Origin: Brevundimonas sp. MYb52
GTDB taxonomy: Bacteria; Pseudomonadota; Alphaproteobacteria; Caulobacterales; Caulobacteraceae
Assembly (NCBI RefSeq): GCF_002979535.1
Contig: NZ_PCPB01000001.1
Location: 248,001 to 312,000, forward strand
DNA: 64,000 bases
Direction: 5' to 3'
The number at the start of each line of letters is the position of its first letter. The stretch's first letter is position 1. A program made the translations under genes and the position numbers. Under the pieces are notes generated by a model. That model was not told the origin of the DNA and did no database searches. It saw only the letters and a program-made list of their open reading frames with translations. This document shows, in pieces, positions 34,601 through 43,159 of this stretch.

Positions 34601-34675
34601 TGGTGGACGCGACAGGGATTGAACCTGTGACCCCCTCGGTGTGAACGAGGTGCTCTCCCGCTGAGCTACGCGTCC
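34601..34675 (-). tRNA. tRNA-Val (anticodon CAC)
   Basis: A complete cloverleaf on the minus strand: acceptor GGACGCG/CGCGTCC, D stem GCTC/GAGC, anticodon stem CCTCG/CGAGG with loop TTCACAC (anticodon CAC, reading GTG valine codons), and T arm ACAGG-TTCAATC-CCTGT. The discriminator A and the CCA end (34601-34603) are encoded. Its 3' end faces the ubiquitin gene. Confidence 0.97.
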
Positions 34676-34761
34676 AGCGCAGTAACGGCCAAATCAGAAA
34701 GGCTTGGGCCGTCGGGAGGCGCGATGTAGCCCGCGATTCCGACGACGGCAAGCCTCTTTGA

Positions 34762-36051
34762 TCAAATACCGGCGGTGCGGACCCCTTCGGGCGTTTCCGC
34801 CTCGGGATCGCCGGGCAGCCAGGCGACGTGACCGTTATAGATGTCCTCGTTCAGGATGCCTTCCTCCTTGGCGACCAGGACGGGCACCAGCATCTGCCCC
34901 GTGACGTTGGTGGCGGTGCGCATCATGTCGATGATGCGGTCGATGGCGACGATATAGCCGATGCCTTCCAGCGGCAGGCCCGCCGTCGACAGGGTCAGGG
35001 TCAGCATGACGATGCTGGTGCCGGGCACCCCCGCCGTGCCCAGCGACCCCAGCACCGCCGTCAGGCCGATCAGGATGTATTGGGTCAGGCTCAGGTCGAT
35101 GCTGAAATACTGGGCGATGAAGATCGAGGCGATGGCCGGATAGATGGCGCCGCAGCCGTCCATCTTCACATTGGCCCCCAGAGGCACGGCGAAGGCGGCA
35201 TAGGCCTGCGGCACGCCCAGACGCTCGACCGTCTGGCGCAGGGTGATCGGCAGGGTGCCCAGCGACGAAGAGGTGGCGAAGGCCGTCTGCTGGGCCGCAA
35301 AGGCCCCGCGGAAGAAGCTGCGGATCTTGAGGCCGTGCAGCTTCAGCAGACCCGAATAGACGATCAGGATGTGGAACAGGCAGGCCGCATAGATGGCGAA
35401 GATGAACTTGCCCAGCGGCAGCAGCGCCTCCCAGCCATAGCCGCCGACGACCGAGCCGATCAGGCCGAACACCCCGAACGGCGTCAGCTGGATCACCCAG
35501 CGGGTGATGCGAAACACCAGGGCCGCGCCTTCGTCCACCAGCCGGCGCGCCGTCTGCGCCCGGTCGCCCAGCGCCACCAGCGCCGCGCCCATCAGGGCCG
35601 AGAAGAAGATGATCTGCAGCACCTTGCCTTCGCTCAGCGCCGCAAAGGGGTTGGTCGGCACAATGCCCAGCAGAACATCCAGCGGCGTCGGGATCACCCG
35701 CTCGCGCACCTCGCCCAGCGGCAGGTTGGACAGACCGACGCCCGGATTGATCAGGTGCCCGAAGGCAAACCCGACCAGCACCGCCAGCAAGGACGTGATG
35801 GCGAACCACACTAGGGTCCGCACTCCCAGCCGCACCGCACCCACGCCTTCGCCCAGCTTGGCGATGGAACTGGCGATGGTGAACAGCACCAGGGGCGCCA
35901 CCACCATGCGGATCAGGTTCAGATAGACGTCGCCGATCGGCTGCAGCCAGACCGTCGCCTGCTCGCGCAGGATCAGGCCGGCGATGATGCCCAGGGCGAA
36001 ACCGGCGGCGGTGCGCTGCCAGAGCGGGATAGCGAAGAAGCGACGAAGCAT
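34762..36051 (-). CDS. Dicarboxylate/amino acid:cation symporter (DAACS family)
   Basis: 429 residues of the GltP/DctA family with about eight membrane helices and two re-entrant loops. The serine-rich loop TSSSLGTLP, the GANVKMDGCGAIYPA stretch and the substrate site DRIIDMMRTATNVTG are visible. It imports glutamate, aspartate or C4-dicarboxylates with H+ or Na+. The start is the ATG at 36051 with AAAGG seven bases before it. It is transcribed toward the tRNA and has no operon partner. Confidence 0.92.
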   Translation of the reverse strand: MLRRFFAIPLWQRTAAGFALGIIAGLILREQATVWLQPIGDVYLNLIRMVVAPLVLFTIASSIAKLGEGVGAVRLGVRTLVWFAITSLLAVLVGFAFGHLINPGVGLSNLPLGEVRERVIPTPLDVLLGIVPTNPFAALSEGKVLQIIFFSALMGAALVALGDRAQTARRLVDEGAALVFRITRWVIQLTPFGVFGLIGSVVGGYGWEALLPLGKFIFAIYAACLFHILIVYSGLLKLHGLKIRSFFRGAFAAQQTAFATSSSLGTLPITLRQTVERLGVPQAYAAFAVPLGANVKMDGCGAIYPAIASIFIAQYFSIDLSLTQYILIGLTAVLGSLGTAGVPGTSIVMLTLTLSTAGLPLEGIGYIVAIDRIIDMMRTATNVTGQMLVPVLVAKEEGILNEDIYNGHVAWLPGDPEAETPEGVRTAGI

Positions 36052-36177
36052 GACGACCTTTGGGGAGGAGCAGTCGTCCTATGTGTTTGGCGCAAGCGGT
36101 GACGGCAACCGCAACGGGAGCGATTGAGGGTTAGAAGTTCTGGCCGGTCGTTTAGTTTTTCTGCATCACCCCAACCC

Positions 36178-36203
36178 GCTCATCCCGGCGAAGGCCGGGA
36201 TCC
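36178..36203 (+). repeat. REP-like palindromic element, copy 1
   Basis: GCTCATCCCGGCGAAGGCC followed by GGGATCC. The core CCCGGC-GAAG-GCCGGG is a short hairpin common between genes of Caulobacterales and related proteobacteria. The first 19 bases recur exactly, in inverse orientation, at 37729-37747. Confidence 0.75.
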
Positions 36204-36313
36204 AGATTGTAGGGCGCTGCGTCAGAACACCGTCGCAGTTCAGCGATTTCAAAGCCGCCGGTTTGAGGCTCCTTCTGCCGTCTGGCGAACATCTGGAAGG
36301 GGCGCGGAGAGCG

Positions 36314-36340
36314 AGGACCGCTCACGACCCGTTGCTGACG
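36314..36340 (+). repeat. 27-base direct repeat, copy 1
   Basis: AGGACCGC, a 3-base variable spot, CGACCC, then TTGC and GACG. It matches the copy at 36769-36795 at 22 of 27 positions in the same orientation. The two copies lie on either side of the small gene at 36377. Confidence 0.6.
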
Positions 36341-36376
36341 CCTACTTGCTCCCATTAAAAGTTTAAGGCGGGAGAG

Positions 36377-36679
36377 ATGACAATGCGCGCGCATATTGAA
36401 TGGATGAGATCCGACGAGGGCGGAAGGGATAGGCCACCGTCAGGCGAAGGATCATCGCCCTACACCACAGTCGTTAGGTTTGACGGGGAAAGTGACACCT
36501 GGCCGTCTACCAATGCCTGGTCCTTGGTCGTGGAAAAGATAGAAGCGCCCGCCCCCTACACATGGACAGCTGACGTCAGGTATCTCGTAGACGAAGCCCC
36601 CAAAGAGCTTCTGACGTCTGGACGTCGATTTGAGCTTTACGAAGGGAAGAGGCTTGTAGCTGTGGGCACCCTTGAATAA
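36377..36679 (+). CDS. Hypothetical small protein, EF-Tu-domain-like
   Basis: 100 residues; no signal peptide. The pattern RYLVDEAPKELLTSGRRFELYEGKRLVAVGTL at the C-terminal half (a long stretch broken into short strands) resembles small beta-barrel proteins related to the third domain of elongation factor Tu, such as those with RF-L-x-E-x-G-x-x-V-A-x-G. This is a weak resemblance. GGGAG lies just before the ATG at 36377; an ATG at 36383 is equally possible. It is the first of three small plus-strand genes in an island between inverted REP copies. Confidence 0.6.
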   Translation: MTMRAHIEWMRSDEGGRDRPPSGEGSSPYTTVVRFDGESDTWPSTNAWSLVVEKIEAPAPYTWTADVRYLVDEAPKELLTSGRRFELYEGKRLVAVGTLE

Positions 36680-36703
36680 GCGCTGGGTCCGCTTCCCACC
36701 CTT

Positions 36704-36752
36704 AGCGGACATTGACGGCGGCCGCTTTCGAGCCGGAGGGCCAATGTCCGCT
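36704..36752 (+). repeat. Hairpin-bearing dispersed repeat
   Basis: AGCGGACATTG (36704-36714) and CAATGTCCGCT (36742-36752) are perfect 11-base inverted copies. Translated, the element gives FPPLADI and MSAFGAE, phrases familiar from spurious ORFs over intergenic repeats in alphaproteobacteria. It continues into the 27-base direct repeat at 36769-36795. Confidence 0.6.
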
Positions 36753-36768
36753 TTCGGCGCCGAAACCC

Positions 36769-36795
36769 AGGACCGCAATCGACCCATTGCAGACG
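36769..36795 (+). repeat. 27-base direct repeat, copy 2
   Basis: Matches 36314-36340 at 22 of 27 positions, same orientation. It forms the 3' end of the hairpin-bearing repeat that lies between the small genes at 36377 and 36822. Confidence 0.6.
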
Positions 36796-36821
36796 TCAAC
36801 GTCGTAGGCCAGCCTGCTCCT

Positions 36822-37280
36822 ATGAGCGCCTCCGACTACTTTCTGCCTGACCTAGCCAACGAGGCTGACCTCTCTTCGTGGTCGCCGATCATGCCTAGCC
36901 CCGTTCATGTTTTGAGGACGAACCTGTTCGGCGACGCATTTGTGCTCACTGGTGATGGCGCAGTGCGGATGCTCGAGCGAGCGGCTCATTCGGCCGAGCT
37001 CATAGCTTCGTCTGAGGAGGAGTTTTGGCGGGAAGTGGAAGGCGACGCCCACGGCTGGCAGCTACGTCGCCTTGCCGACGAGTGCCGTAGCGCTGGGAAA
37101 TTCTTGGGTGAAGGTGAGTGCTACGCCTTCACCACATTGCCCATCCTGGGTGGTGCCTACACGCTAGAGAACGTCTGGATCGCCTCATGGGAAGAGTGGT
37201 TCTCATTCACGGCCGACGTATTCCATAAGATTAGCGATCTCCCCGACGGAACGACGATGCGTTTAAGCGTGAGGGAATAG
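36822..37280 (+). CDS. DUF1851-like protein, possible immunity protein
   Basis: 152 residues from the ATG at 36822. The C-terminal part (GGAYTLENVWIASWEEW, FSFTADVFHKISDLPDG) resembles DUF1851, found in type VI secretion immunity proteins of the Tdi1 type and in orphan relatives. The open frame extends 50 codons upstream to 36672, but that part is a dispersed repeat, so the shorter start is preferred although its ribosome site is weak. No toxin partner or secretion gene is nearby, so it may be an orphan immunity gene. Confidence 0.6.
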   Translation: MSASDYFLPDLANEADLSSWSPIMPSPVHVLRTNLFGDAFVLTGDGAVRMLERAAHSAELIASSEEEFWREVEGDAHGWQLRRLADECRSAGKFLGEGECYAFTTLPILGGAYTLENVWIASWEEWFSFTADVFHKISDLPDGTTMRLSVRE

Positions 37281-37281
37281 A

Positions 37282-37674
37282 ATGTCCTCGAAAGCGAAAC
37301 GTATGGAAATTCGGCGCGAGATTGGGAGCCGGGTCATCCCGACGCCTTACGTGCCTCAGCGACATCGAGGTGCAGACTGCCTCTGGCCCCATGCCTGTTT
37401 CGGATGTCGAAAGTCCTGGAAACTAGCCGATGGTTCCACAGCCAAGTGCCCCGAATGCGGCGAGCCCCTTAAGTGGATGGGCCGAAACTTCAAAGTTCCA
37501 AGGAAAGCTGACAACGAACAGTGGGACAAGGTCCATGCCCTGTGGTCAGCTGGCTTTCGCTTTTTCAACTCGCCTACTCGGAAAGGCGCCGCTGAGCCGT
37601 TTCCTGAGCGCCTACGAGACGTCGATGATTTTGTACGGCGAAATCCCGAACACCCATTTCGCGTGAAAAGCTAA
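37282..37674 (+). CDS. Hypothetical zinc-ribbon protein
   Basis: 130 residues. Two CxxC pairs, CFGC (about residue 40) and CPEC (about 57), form a zinc ribbon in the first half; the rest is rich in Arg and Phe with no recognised fold. It starts two bases after the DUF1851-like gene and is probably cotranscribed. The less extreme GC content sets it and its neighbour apart from the housekeeping genes, consistent with acquisition. No function is proposed. Confidence 0.65.
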   Translation: MSSKAKRMEIRREIGSRVIPTPYVPQRHRGADCLWPHACFGCRKSWKLADGSTAKCPECGEPLKWMGRNFKVPRKADNEQWDKVHALWSAGFRFFNSPTRKGAAEPFPERLRDVDDFVRRNPEHPFRVKS

Positions 37675-37728
37675 AGGCCGCCTTCCACCTCCAGCCGACT
37701 TCAGAGCGTCCGCTTCCGGGGCGCACGC

Positions 37729-37747
37729 GGCCTTCGCCGGGATGAGC
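37729..37747 (-). repeat. REP-like element, copy 2 (inverted)
   Basis: GGCCTTCGCCGGGATGAGC is the exact reverse complement of the first 19 bases of the element at 36178. The two copies bound a 1.57-kb stretch that holds the three small genes. Confidence 0.75.
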
Positions 37748-37770
37748 GATGGAGGGGCGGGCGAGGGGCC

Positions 37771-38457
37771 TTAGCCCATCACCTCGGCCAGCGCCGCCTC
37801 GAACCCGTCGTAGTGGTCGATCACCACATCCCCGCCCAGCTCATCCCGCGGCACGTCGTTGTAGCCAAAGCCGACGACGATGCAGGCCACGCCCGCGTCT
37901 TTCGCCGCCTTCGTATCTGTCGTGCTGTCGCCGACCATGACGCAGCGCGCCGGATCACCGCCGGCCTCCTGCACCGCCTCATGGATATGCGCCCCGCTCG
38001 GCTTGCGGGCCGAAACCGCGTCCGGCCCGGCGATGAAGGCGAAGTGCCGGGTCAGGTCCAGCGCCTCGATCAGGGCCACCGACAGGTCGGTGCGCTTGTT
38101 GGTGGCGACACACAGGATGGCGCCGCGCGCGGCCAGCCGCTCCAGCGCCGGGACCACGCCGTCAAACACGACGCTCTCGTCGGCGATGTGGGCCAGATAG
38201 TCCTCGATAAAGCGCTCGAACAGGCCGGGCGCATGGGCCTCGTCCCAGGCCGCGCCCGCCTCCATGAAACCGTGACGCAGCAGGGCCATGGCCCCATGCC
38301 CGACCAGATGCCGGGCCGAGGACATGGGCACGGGCGGCAGGTCGTACTGGGCCAGCATCCGGTTCAGCGTGCCGATCAGGTCGGGCGCCGAGTCCACCAG
38401 GGTCCCGTCCAGGTCAAAGGCGATGGTCCAGCCTTCCAGGTCGCGTTCGATGCTCAC
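37771..38457 (-). CDS. gph: Phosphoglycolate phosphatase, HAD superfamily
   Basis: 228 residues. HAD motif I is FDLDGTLVDSAPDL, motif II lies in CVATNKRTD, the Lys of motif III in SARKPSG, and motif IV in VMVGDSTTDTKAAKDAG. The gene removes phosphate from 2-phosphoglycolate formed during DNA repair or oxygenation. The start is a GTG at 38457. It is divergent from glmU, 73 bases away. Related HAD phosphatases share these motifs, so the substrate is assigned by family. Confidence 0.87.
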   Translation of the reverse strand: MSIERDLEGWTIAFDLDGTLVDSAPDLIGTLNRMLAQYDLPPVPMSSARHLVGHGAMALLRHGFMEAGAAWDEAHAPGLFERFIEDYLAHIADESVVFDGVVPALERLAARGAILCVATNKRTDLSVALIEALDLTRHFAFIAGPDAVSARKPSGAHIHEAVQEAGGDPARCVMVGDSTTDTKAAKDAGVACIVVGFGYNDVPRDELGGDVVIDHYDGFEAALAEVMG

Positions 38458-38530
38458 TCTTGTCTCCCGGCTCGCGCAGACCCCGGCAATGGGCTAGATC
38501 GCGCAGGACGACAAGCCGCCGGATCGATTC

Positions 38531-39892
38531 ATGACCGCACCACATCCCCAGTCTCATCCCAGGGCAGCCATCATCCTTGCCGCAGGCCAGGGGACGCGGA
38601 TGAAGTCGCCGCTGCCCAAGGTTCTGCACCCGGTGGGCCAGCGCGCCATGCTGGATCATGCCATCGACGCCGCCGAGGCCCTGGGCTGCGAACGTATCGT
38701 CGTTGTCGTCGGCAGCCATTCGCCCGAGGTCCGCGACCACGTCGTGCGCCGTCTGGGCGAAGACTCCATCGCTGTTCAGGACCCGCCGCTCGGCACCGGC
38801 CACGCCGTGCGCGCCGCCGAGGCCGTTCTAGGCGACTTCATCGGCCATGTGGTCGTCACCTATGGCGACGTGCCCCTGCTGAAGGCCGCCGACATCGAGC
38901 CGGTCTTCGCCGACCACCATGAAGGCGTCACCGTCATCGGCTTCGAGGCCCGCGATCCCGGCGCCTATGGCCGCCTGATCCTGCAGGGCGACGACCTGCT
39001 GGCCATCACCGAGGCCAAGGAGGCTTCGGCCGAGGTTTTGGCCGTCACCGCCTGCAACTCCGGCGTCATGGCGGCCCCGGTCGGCCTGCTGTTCGACCTC
39101 CTGGCTCAGGTGAAGAACGACAACGCCAAGGGCGAATACTACCTGACCGACGTGGTCGAGCTGGCCCGCAAGCGCGGCGCCCCGACCCGCGCCGTCTTCG
39201 CCGCCGAGGACTCGGTCATGGGCGTCAACGCGCAGTCCGAACTGGCCCAGGCCGAGGCCCTGTTCCAAGCGACCCAGCGTGAGCACTTCCTGGCGGCGGG
39301 CGTGACCATGAGCGCCCCCGATACCGTCCACTTCGCCTGGGACACAGACATCGGCGCCGGCACGACCATCGAGCCCTTCGTCGTCTTCGGCCCCGGCGCG
39401 GTCGTGGCCGAGGGCGCGCGCATCCGCAGCTTCAGCCATGTGGAGGGCGCCAAGGTCGCCGCCAAGGCCGAGGTCGGCCCCTACGCCCGCCTGCGCCCCG
39501 GCGCGGACCTGGGCGAGGGCGTCAAGGTCGGCAACTTCGTCGAGGTCAAGAACGTCCGCATGGACGCCGGCGCAAAGGCCAACCATCTGGCCTACCTCGG
39601 CGACGGGCATGTCGGCGCGAAAGCCAACATCGGCGCCGGGACGATCTTCTGTAACTACGACGGCTTCTTCAAACACCGCACCACGGTGGGCGAGGGGGCC
39701 TTCGTCGGCTCGAACAGTGCGCTGGTCGCCCCCGTGACCATCGGCGCGGGCGCCATGGTCGGCTCCGGCTCGGTGGTGACGAAAGATGTCGCACCCGGCG
39801 ATCTGGCGCTCGGCCGCGCCGAACAGACGACCAAGCCGGGCTGGGCCGCCCGCTTCATGGCCACCATGCGCGCAAAGAAGGCAGCGAAATGA
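38531..39892 (+). CDS. glmU: Bifunctional GlcN-1-P acetyltransferase / GlcNAc-1-P uridylyltransferase
   Basis: 453 residues. The N-terminal pyrophosphorylase domain carries [20 protein letters not shown]; the C-terminal left-handed beta helix has hexapeptide repeats and ends with the acetyltransferase residues around [14 protein letters not shown] and [10 protein letters not shown]. It makes UDP-GlcNAc for peptidoglycan and lipopolysaccharide. Its stop overlaps the rpiA start (ATGA). Confidence 0.96.
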   Translation: MTAPHPQSHPRAAIILAAGQGTRMKSPLPKVLHPVGQRAMLDHAIDAAEALGCERIVVVVGSHSPEVRDHVVRRLGEDSIAVQDPPLGTGHAVRAAEAVLGDFIGHVVVTYGDVPLLKAADIEPVFADHHEGVTVIGFEARDPGAYGRLILQGDDLLAITEAKEASAEVLAVTACNSGVMAAPVGLLFDLLAQVKNDNAKGEYYLTDVVELARKRGAPTRAVFAAEDSVMGVNAQSELAQAEALFQATQREHFLAAGVTMSAPDTVHFAWDTDIGAGTTIEPFVVFGPGAVVAEGARIRSFSHVEGAKVAAKAEVGPYARLRPGADLGEGVKVGNFVEVKNVRMDAGAKANHLAYLGDGHVGAKANIGAGTIFCNYDGFFKHRTTVGEGAFVGSNSALVAPVTIGAGAMVGSGSVVTKDVAPGDLALGRAEQTTKPGWAARFMATMRAKKAAK

Positions 39893-40572
39893 GCGACCTG
39901 CAAAAGAAGAACGCCGGCGAAGCTGCCGCCGCCTATGTCGAGGCCGGCATGGTGGTCGGTCTGGGCACCGGCTCCACCGCCGCCTGGTTCGTCAAGGCGT
40001 TGGCGGCGCGCAACCTGCCGGACCTGCGCTGCGTCCCGACGTCGGAGCGCACCGCCGATCTGGCCCGCGAGCTAGGTCTGACCCTGTCGACGCTGGAAGA
40101 CACCCCCCGCATCGACCTGACCGTTGACGGCGCCGACGAGATCGGCCCGGGCCTCGCCCTGATCAAGGGCGGCGGCGCGGCCCTGCTGCGCGAGAAGCTG
40201 GTGTGGGAGGCGTCTGAGCGCTGCATCTGCATCGCCGACGCGGCCAAGGTTGTGCCCGCTCTGGGGACCTTCCCCCTGCCGATCGAGGTCGTCGCCTTTG
40301 GTCACAAGACGACCGCCAACCGCATCGCCGACGTCCTGGCCGACCACGACATCCCGATGCCCGCCCGCGTCCGTCAGGCCGAGCGCGGTCTGGTCCGCAC
40401 CGACGGCGGCAACCTGATCTACGACGCGGCCTGCAAGCTGATCGCGGACCCGGCCCGCCTCGCCGCCGACCTGAAGAGCCTGACCGGCGTGGTCGAACAC
40501 GGCCTCTTCCTCGACCTCACCGACCTGGCCGTCATCGGCACGGATGCCGGGTTCGAGACGATTAATCCGTAG
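39889..40572 (+). CDS. rpiA: Ribose-5-phosphate isomerase A
   Basis: 227 residues. The substrate loop [15 protein letters not shown], the [24 protein letters not shown] stretch in two parts, and the catalytic Asp/Glu/Lys of that region are present. It interconverts ribose-5-P and ribulose-5-P, and so also feeds the riboflavin precursor ribulose-5-P. It is cotranscribed with glmU and runs into the end of the convergent gene at 40562. Confidence 0.94.
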   Translation: MSDLQKKNAGEAAAAYVEAGMVVGLGTGSTAAWFVKALAARNLPDLRCVPTSERTADLARELGLTLSTLEDTPRIDLTVDGADEIGPGLALIKGGGAALLREKLVWEASERCICIADAAKVVPALGTFPLPIEVVAFGHKTTANRIADVLADHDIPMPARVRQAERGLVRTDGGNLIYDAACKLIADPARLAADLKSLTGVVEHGLFLDLTDLAVIGTDAGFETINP

Positions 40573-41515
40573 TCGTCTCGGCTTCAGCGGCCAGACGGGA
40601 ATGCGCCCGGCGGATGGAGGATTCGATCTCTGTCGTGCCGGCGCGCAGGTTCTTTTGGGTGCGTTGCGCGTCGTACAGGCCTTCGAGATAGGCCTTGTCC
40701 CACTCGGTCAGAAAGGCGGCGCTGTTCGGCTCGCTGAACACGTTGAGGATCGACGCATAGGCGCTGGTGTCCGCCGTCGGGTCGATCTGCGCCAGCGACA
40801 CCATGGCGATGTAGTCCGCCAGTTGGGCTGAGTTGACGTCGCCTGTCTTGGTCACATCCACGACGACGATGGCGCGGAAGATGTTGTCGATGACCTGGGT
40901 AGCCAGTCGCGACGCCGAGGCCACATTGAACGCCGGGGCGTAGTCCATCGGTCCCGAGCATGCGTTGGTGCACTCGCCCGGAAGTCGGATCGCGCGCTGA
41001 CCTGTCTCAGAGTCTGTCGGCATGCTGACCTGCCACCAGCGAACGGGGCGGCTGGCGTCCTGGAAATCTTTCAATGCCGTGGAGCCGCGGTCCATGCCTG
41101 TGCCGCCCATGCGCAGCGCGCGACGACGTTTTTCGACCAACTCCCGCGCAAAAGCGTCTCCGTCGGCGGTCGCGACGATAAGCAGATTGGGCGTGCAGCC
41201 CGGATCGCCGGCGTTCAGGCCCAGATCTTCGGCCACGGTCGAGACGCGATCGACCAGGTATTGCGCAACGTCGCGGCGAAGGTTGACGGCTCCCACGCAG
41301 ACGCTGCGATCCCACCGCGCAATGCCGCGTCCTCGATTGGGCGCTGCGACTTCATCGACAAAACTCTCGATAAGGCTGTCAAGGCGTCGCCCGGTGACCT
41401 GGATGTCCTCAAGGCGGACCGCCTGATCCTCCTGGGGCGGCGGGGCGGGCTGCGTCGACGCCTGATCTGACGGCGCGCTGACGCCAAGTGCAAGAGCGAG
41501 AATGGCGGCGATCAT
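40562..41515 (-). CDS. Hypothetical exported protein
   Basis: 317 residues. A signal peptide (MIAAILALALGVSA) and a Gln/Pro-rich spacer are followed by LEDIQVTGRRLDSLIESFVDEVAAP and a globular domain with several Cys (CVGAVN, GCTPN, CTNACSG). The N-terminal QVTGRR resembles a TonB-box-like or conserved exported-protein motif of Caulobacterales and sphingomonads. I know of no function. It converges on rpiA with an 11-base overlap. Confidence 0.75.
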   Translation of the reverse strand: MIAAILALALGVSAPSDQASTQPAPPPQEDQAVRLEDIQVTGRRLDSLIESFVDEVAAPNRGRGIARWDRSVCVGAVNLRRDVAQYLVDRVSTVAEDLGLNAGDPGCTPNLLIVATADGDAFARELVEKRRRALRMGGTGMDRGSTALKDFQDASRPVRWWQVSMPTDSETGQRAIRLPGECTNACSGPMDYAPAFNVASASRLATQVIDNIFRAIVVVDVTKTGDVNSAQLADYIAMVSLAQIDPTADTSAYASILNVFSEPNSAAFLTEWDKAYLEGLYDAQRTQKNLRAGTTEIESSIRRAHSRLAAEAETTTD

Positions 41516-41710
41516 CGACGTGCCTCACGACATAGGTATGGACTGATGCAAGGTATCATCGAACGGCGTCCTCTAAAAGGTTCGCCAGGCTTCGGCGAGA
41601 CCTCATGTCCGCCTGCCGTTCCGGCTTCCTTCGTCGGAGGGCGGTCTGTCGCCTTGCCCCCTCGCGCCCAGGCGCCTAAGTCGGGTCAGCGCTGCGGTTC
41701 AGCCGCACGG

Positions 41711-41753
41711 ATTTCAGACGATTCAGACGAATTGGACTCATCTTTTCGAGTCC
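41711..41753 (+). promoter_or_regulatory. Shared leader element upstream of gor
   Basis: A 43-base stretch starting ATTTCAGACGA and ending GAGTCC, 16 bases before the gor start. It contains tandem CAGACGA units and a hairpin GGACTC/GAGTCC (41734-41739 with 41748-41753). It matches the stretch before ribE (52946-52988) at 34 of 43 positions without gaps. Confidence 0.6.
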
Positions 41754-41769
41754 ATTCCCGGAGACCCCG

Positions 41770-43152
41770 ATGACCCAGTACGACTACGACCTCTTCGTCA
41801 TCGGCGCCGGTTCCGGCGGGGTGCGCGCCGCGCGCCTGACCGCTCTGGGCGGCAAGAAGGTGGCCGTGGCCGAGGAGTATCGCGTCGGCGGCACCTGCGT
41901 CATTCGCGGCTGCGTGCCCAAGAAGTTCATGGTCATGGCCTCGGAAGTCAGCCACGCCCTGGAGATCGCCGAGGGCTACGGCTGGTCCTTCGACAATGCC
42001 AAGTTCGACTGGCCGACCTTCCTTCAGGCCAAGGACGTCGAGATCGCCCGCCTGTCGGGCATCTACGCCGCCAACCTGGGCAAGGCGGGCGTCGATCTGG
42101 TCCACGGCCGCGCCGTGATGAAGGACGCCCACACCGTCGAGATTGTCGGCAAGAACCAGACCTTCACCGCCGAGAAGATCCTGATCGCCACCGGCGGCCG
42201 ACCGTGGAAGCCCGAGGACCTGCCGGGCGTCGAACACGCCATCACTTCGGAAGAAGCCTTCCACCTGCCGGAACTGCCCAAGCGCATCCTGATCGCGGGC
42301 GGCGGCTATATCGCGGTCGAGTTCGCGGGCATCTTCGCCGGGCTCGGCGTCGACACCACCCTGATCTATCGCGGCCCCAACATCCTGCGCGGCTTTGACG
42401 ACGACGTGCGCGCCCACCTGGCGGGCGAGATTGAGAAGCGCGGGATCAAGGTCATCCTGGGCTGCCAGCACACCTCGATCGAGAAGACCGAGACCGGTCT
42501 GGTCAGCCACCTCGGCAACGGCATGACGATGGAGCATGACGCCATCATGTTCGCCACCGGCCGCGTCCCCTACGTCAAGGGACTGGGGCTGGAGAACGCC
42601 GGCGTCGAACTGAACGACGAGGGCGCCATCGCCGTTGATCCCTACTCGAAGACCTCGGCGGACAACATCTGGGCCATCGGCGACGTCACCGACCGCATGA
42701 ACCTGACCCCGGTGGCCATCCGCGAGGCCGTCGCCTTCCATGAGACGGTTTACAAGAACAACCCGCAGCACTTCGACTACGAAGCCGTCGCCACCGCCGT
42801 CTTCAGCCAGCCGCCGGTCGGTGTCGTCGGCCTGACCGAGGCCGAGGCCCGCCGCGCCTGTCCGGGCGAGGTCGATGTCTATGTCACCCGCTTCCGCCCG
42901 ATGAAATACGCCTTCACCGGCTCGGAGGAGCGGGTGCTGATGAAGCTGGTGGTCGACGCCGACAGCCAGCGTGTCGTCGGCGTCCACATCGTCGGCCCGG
43001 AAAGCCCCGAGATGATCCAGCTGGCCGCCATCGCCGTGAAGGCGGGCCTGACCAAGGCCCAGTGGGACGCTACCTGCGCCGTCCACCCGACCATGGCCGA
43101 GGAACTGGTCACGCTGAAGGAGAAGCAGTCGCCGTCCGCGATGGCCGGCTGA
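41770..43152 (+). CDS. gor: Glutathione-disulfide reductase
   Basis: 460 residues, a FAD disulfide oxidoreductase. FAD-binding GAGSGGVRAAR is at the N terminus; the redox pair is Cys43 and Cys48 in GGTCVIRGCVPKK; the C-terminal active-site base lies in HPTMAEEL. The plant/proteobacterial glutathione-reductase form is indicated by the NADPH-binding region (AGGGYIAVEFAGIFAGLG). It keeps glutathione reduced, which also supports the GSH-dependent maleylpyruvate isomerase coded elsewhere in the window. A shared leader element precedes it. Confidence 0.95.
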   Translation: MTQYDYDLFVIGAGSGGVRAARLTALGGKKVAVAEEYRVGGTCVIRGCVPKKFMVMASEVSHALEIAEGYGWSFDNAKFDWPTFLQAKDVEIARLSGIYAANLGKAGVDLVHGRAVMKDAHTVEIVGKNQTFTAEKILIATGGRPWKPEDLPGVEHAITSEEAFHLPELPKRILIAGGGYIAVEFAGIFAGLGVDTTLIYRGPNILRGFDDDVRAHLAGEIEKRGIKVILGCQHTSIEKTETGLVSHLGNGMTMEHDAIMFATGRVPYVKGLGLENAGVELNDEGAIAVDPYSKTSADNIWAIGDVTDRMNLTPVAIREAVAFHETVYKNNPQHFDYEAVATAVFSQPPVGVVGLTEAEARRACPGEVDVYVTRFRPMKYAFTGSEERVLMKLVVDADSQRVVGVHIVGPESPEMIQLAAIAVKAGLTKAQWDATCAVHPTMAEELVTLKEKQSPSAMAG

Positions 43153-43159
43153 TCCTGCT

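Larger units (their letters stand above)
36052..36376. other. 325-base intergenic stretch with repeats
   Basis: This gap holds the promoter side of the symporter gene, one REP copy (36178-36203) and one copy of a 27-base direct repeat (36314-36340). An open frame at 36124-36366 translates the REP and is not believed to be a gene. A relatively AT-rich AAAAGTTTAA (36357-36366) may belong to the promoter of the next small gene. Confidence 0.6.

Noticed and set aside
34601..34675. Integrase-type attachment site at the tRNA-Val 3' end
   Set aside because: I saw no direct repeat of the tRNA 3' sequence within several kilobases and no integrase gene, so only a possible hotspot is noted.
36124..36366. 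Open frame of 80 codons upstream of the small-gene island
   Set aside because: It mainly translates a REP hairpin and a direct repeat (HPGEGRDP is a familiar artefact of such repeats), and has no ribosome site.
33000..37000. Ubiquitin-conjugation operon (E1, E2, E3 or JAB protease) around the ubiquitin gene
   Set aside because: I read the neighbours on both strands: antiporter genes, tRNA, a dicarboxylate symporter and small island genes. None has ThiF-type, UBC or JAMM motifs.
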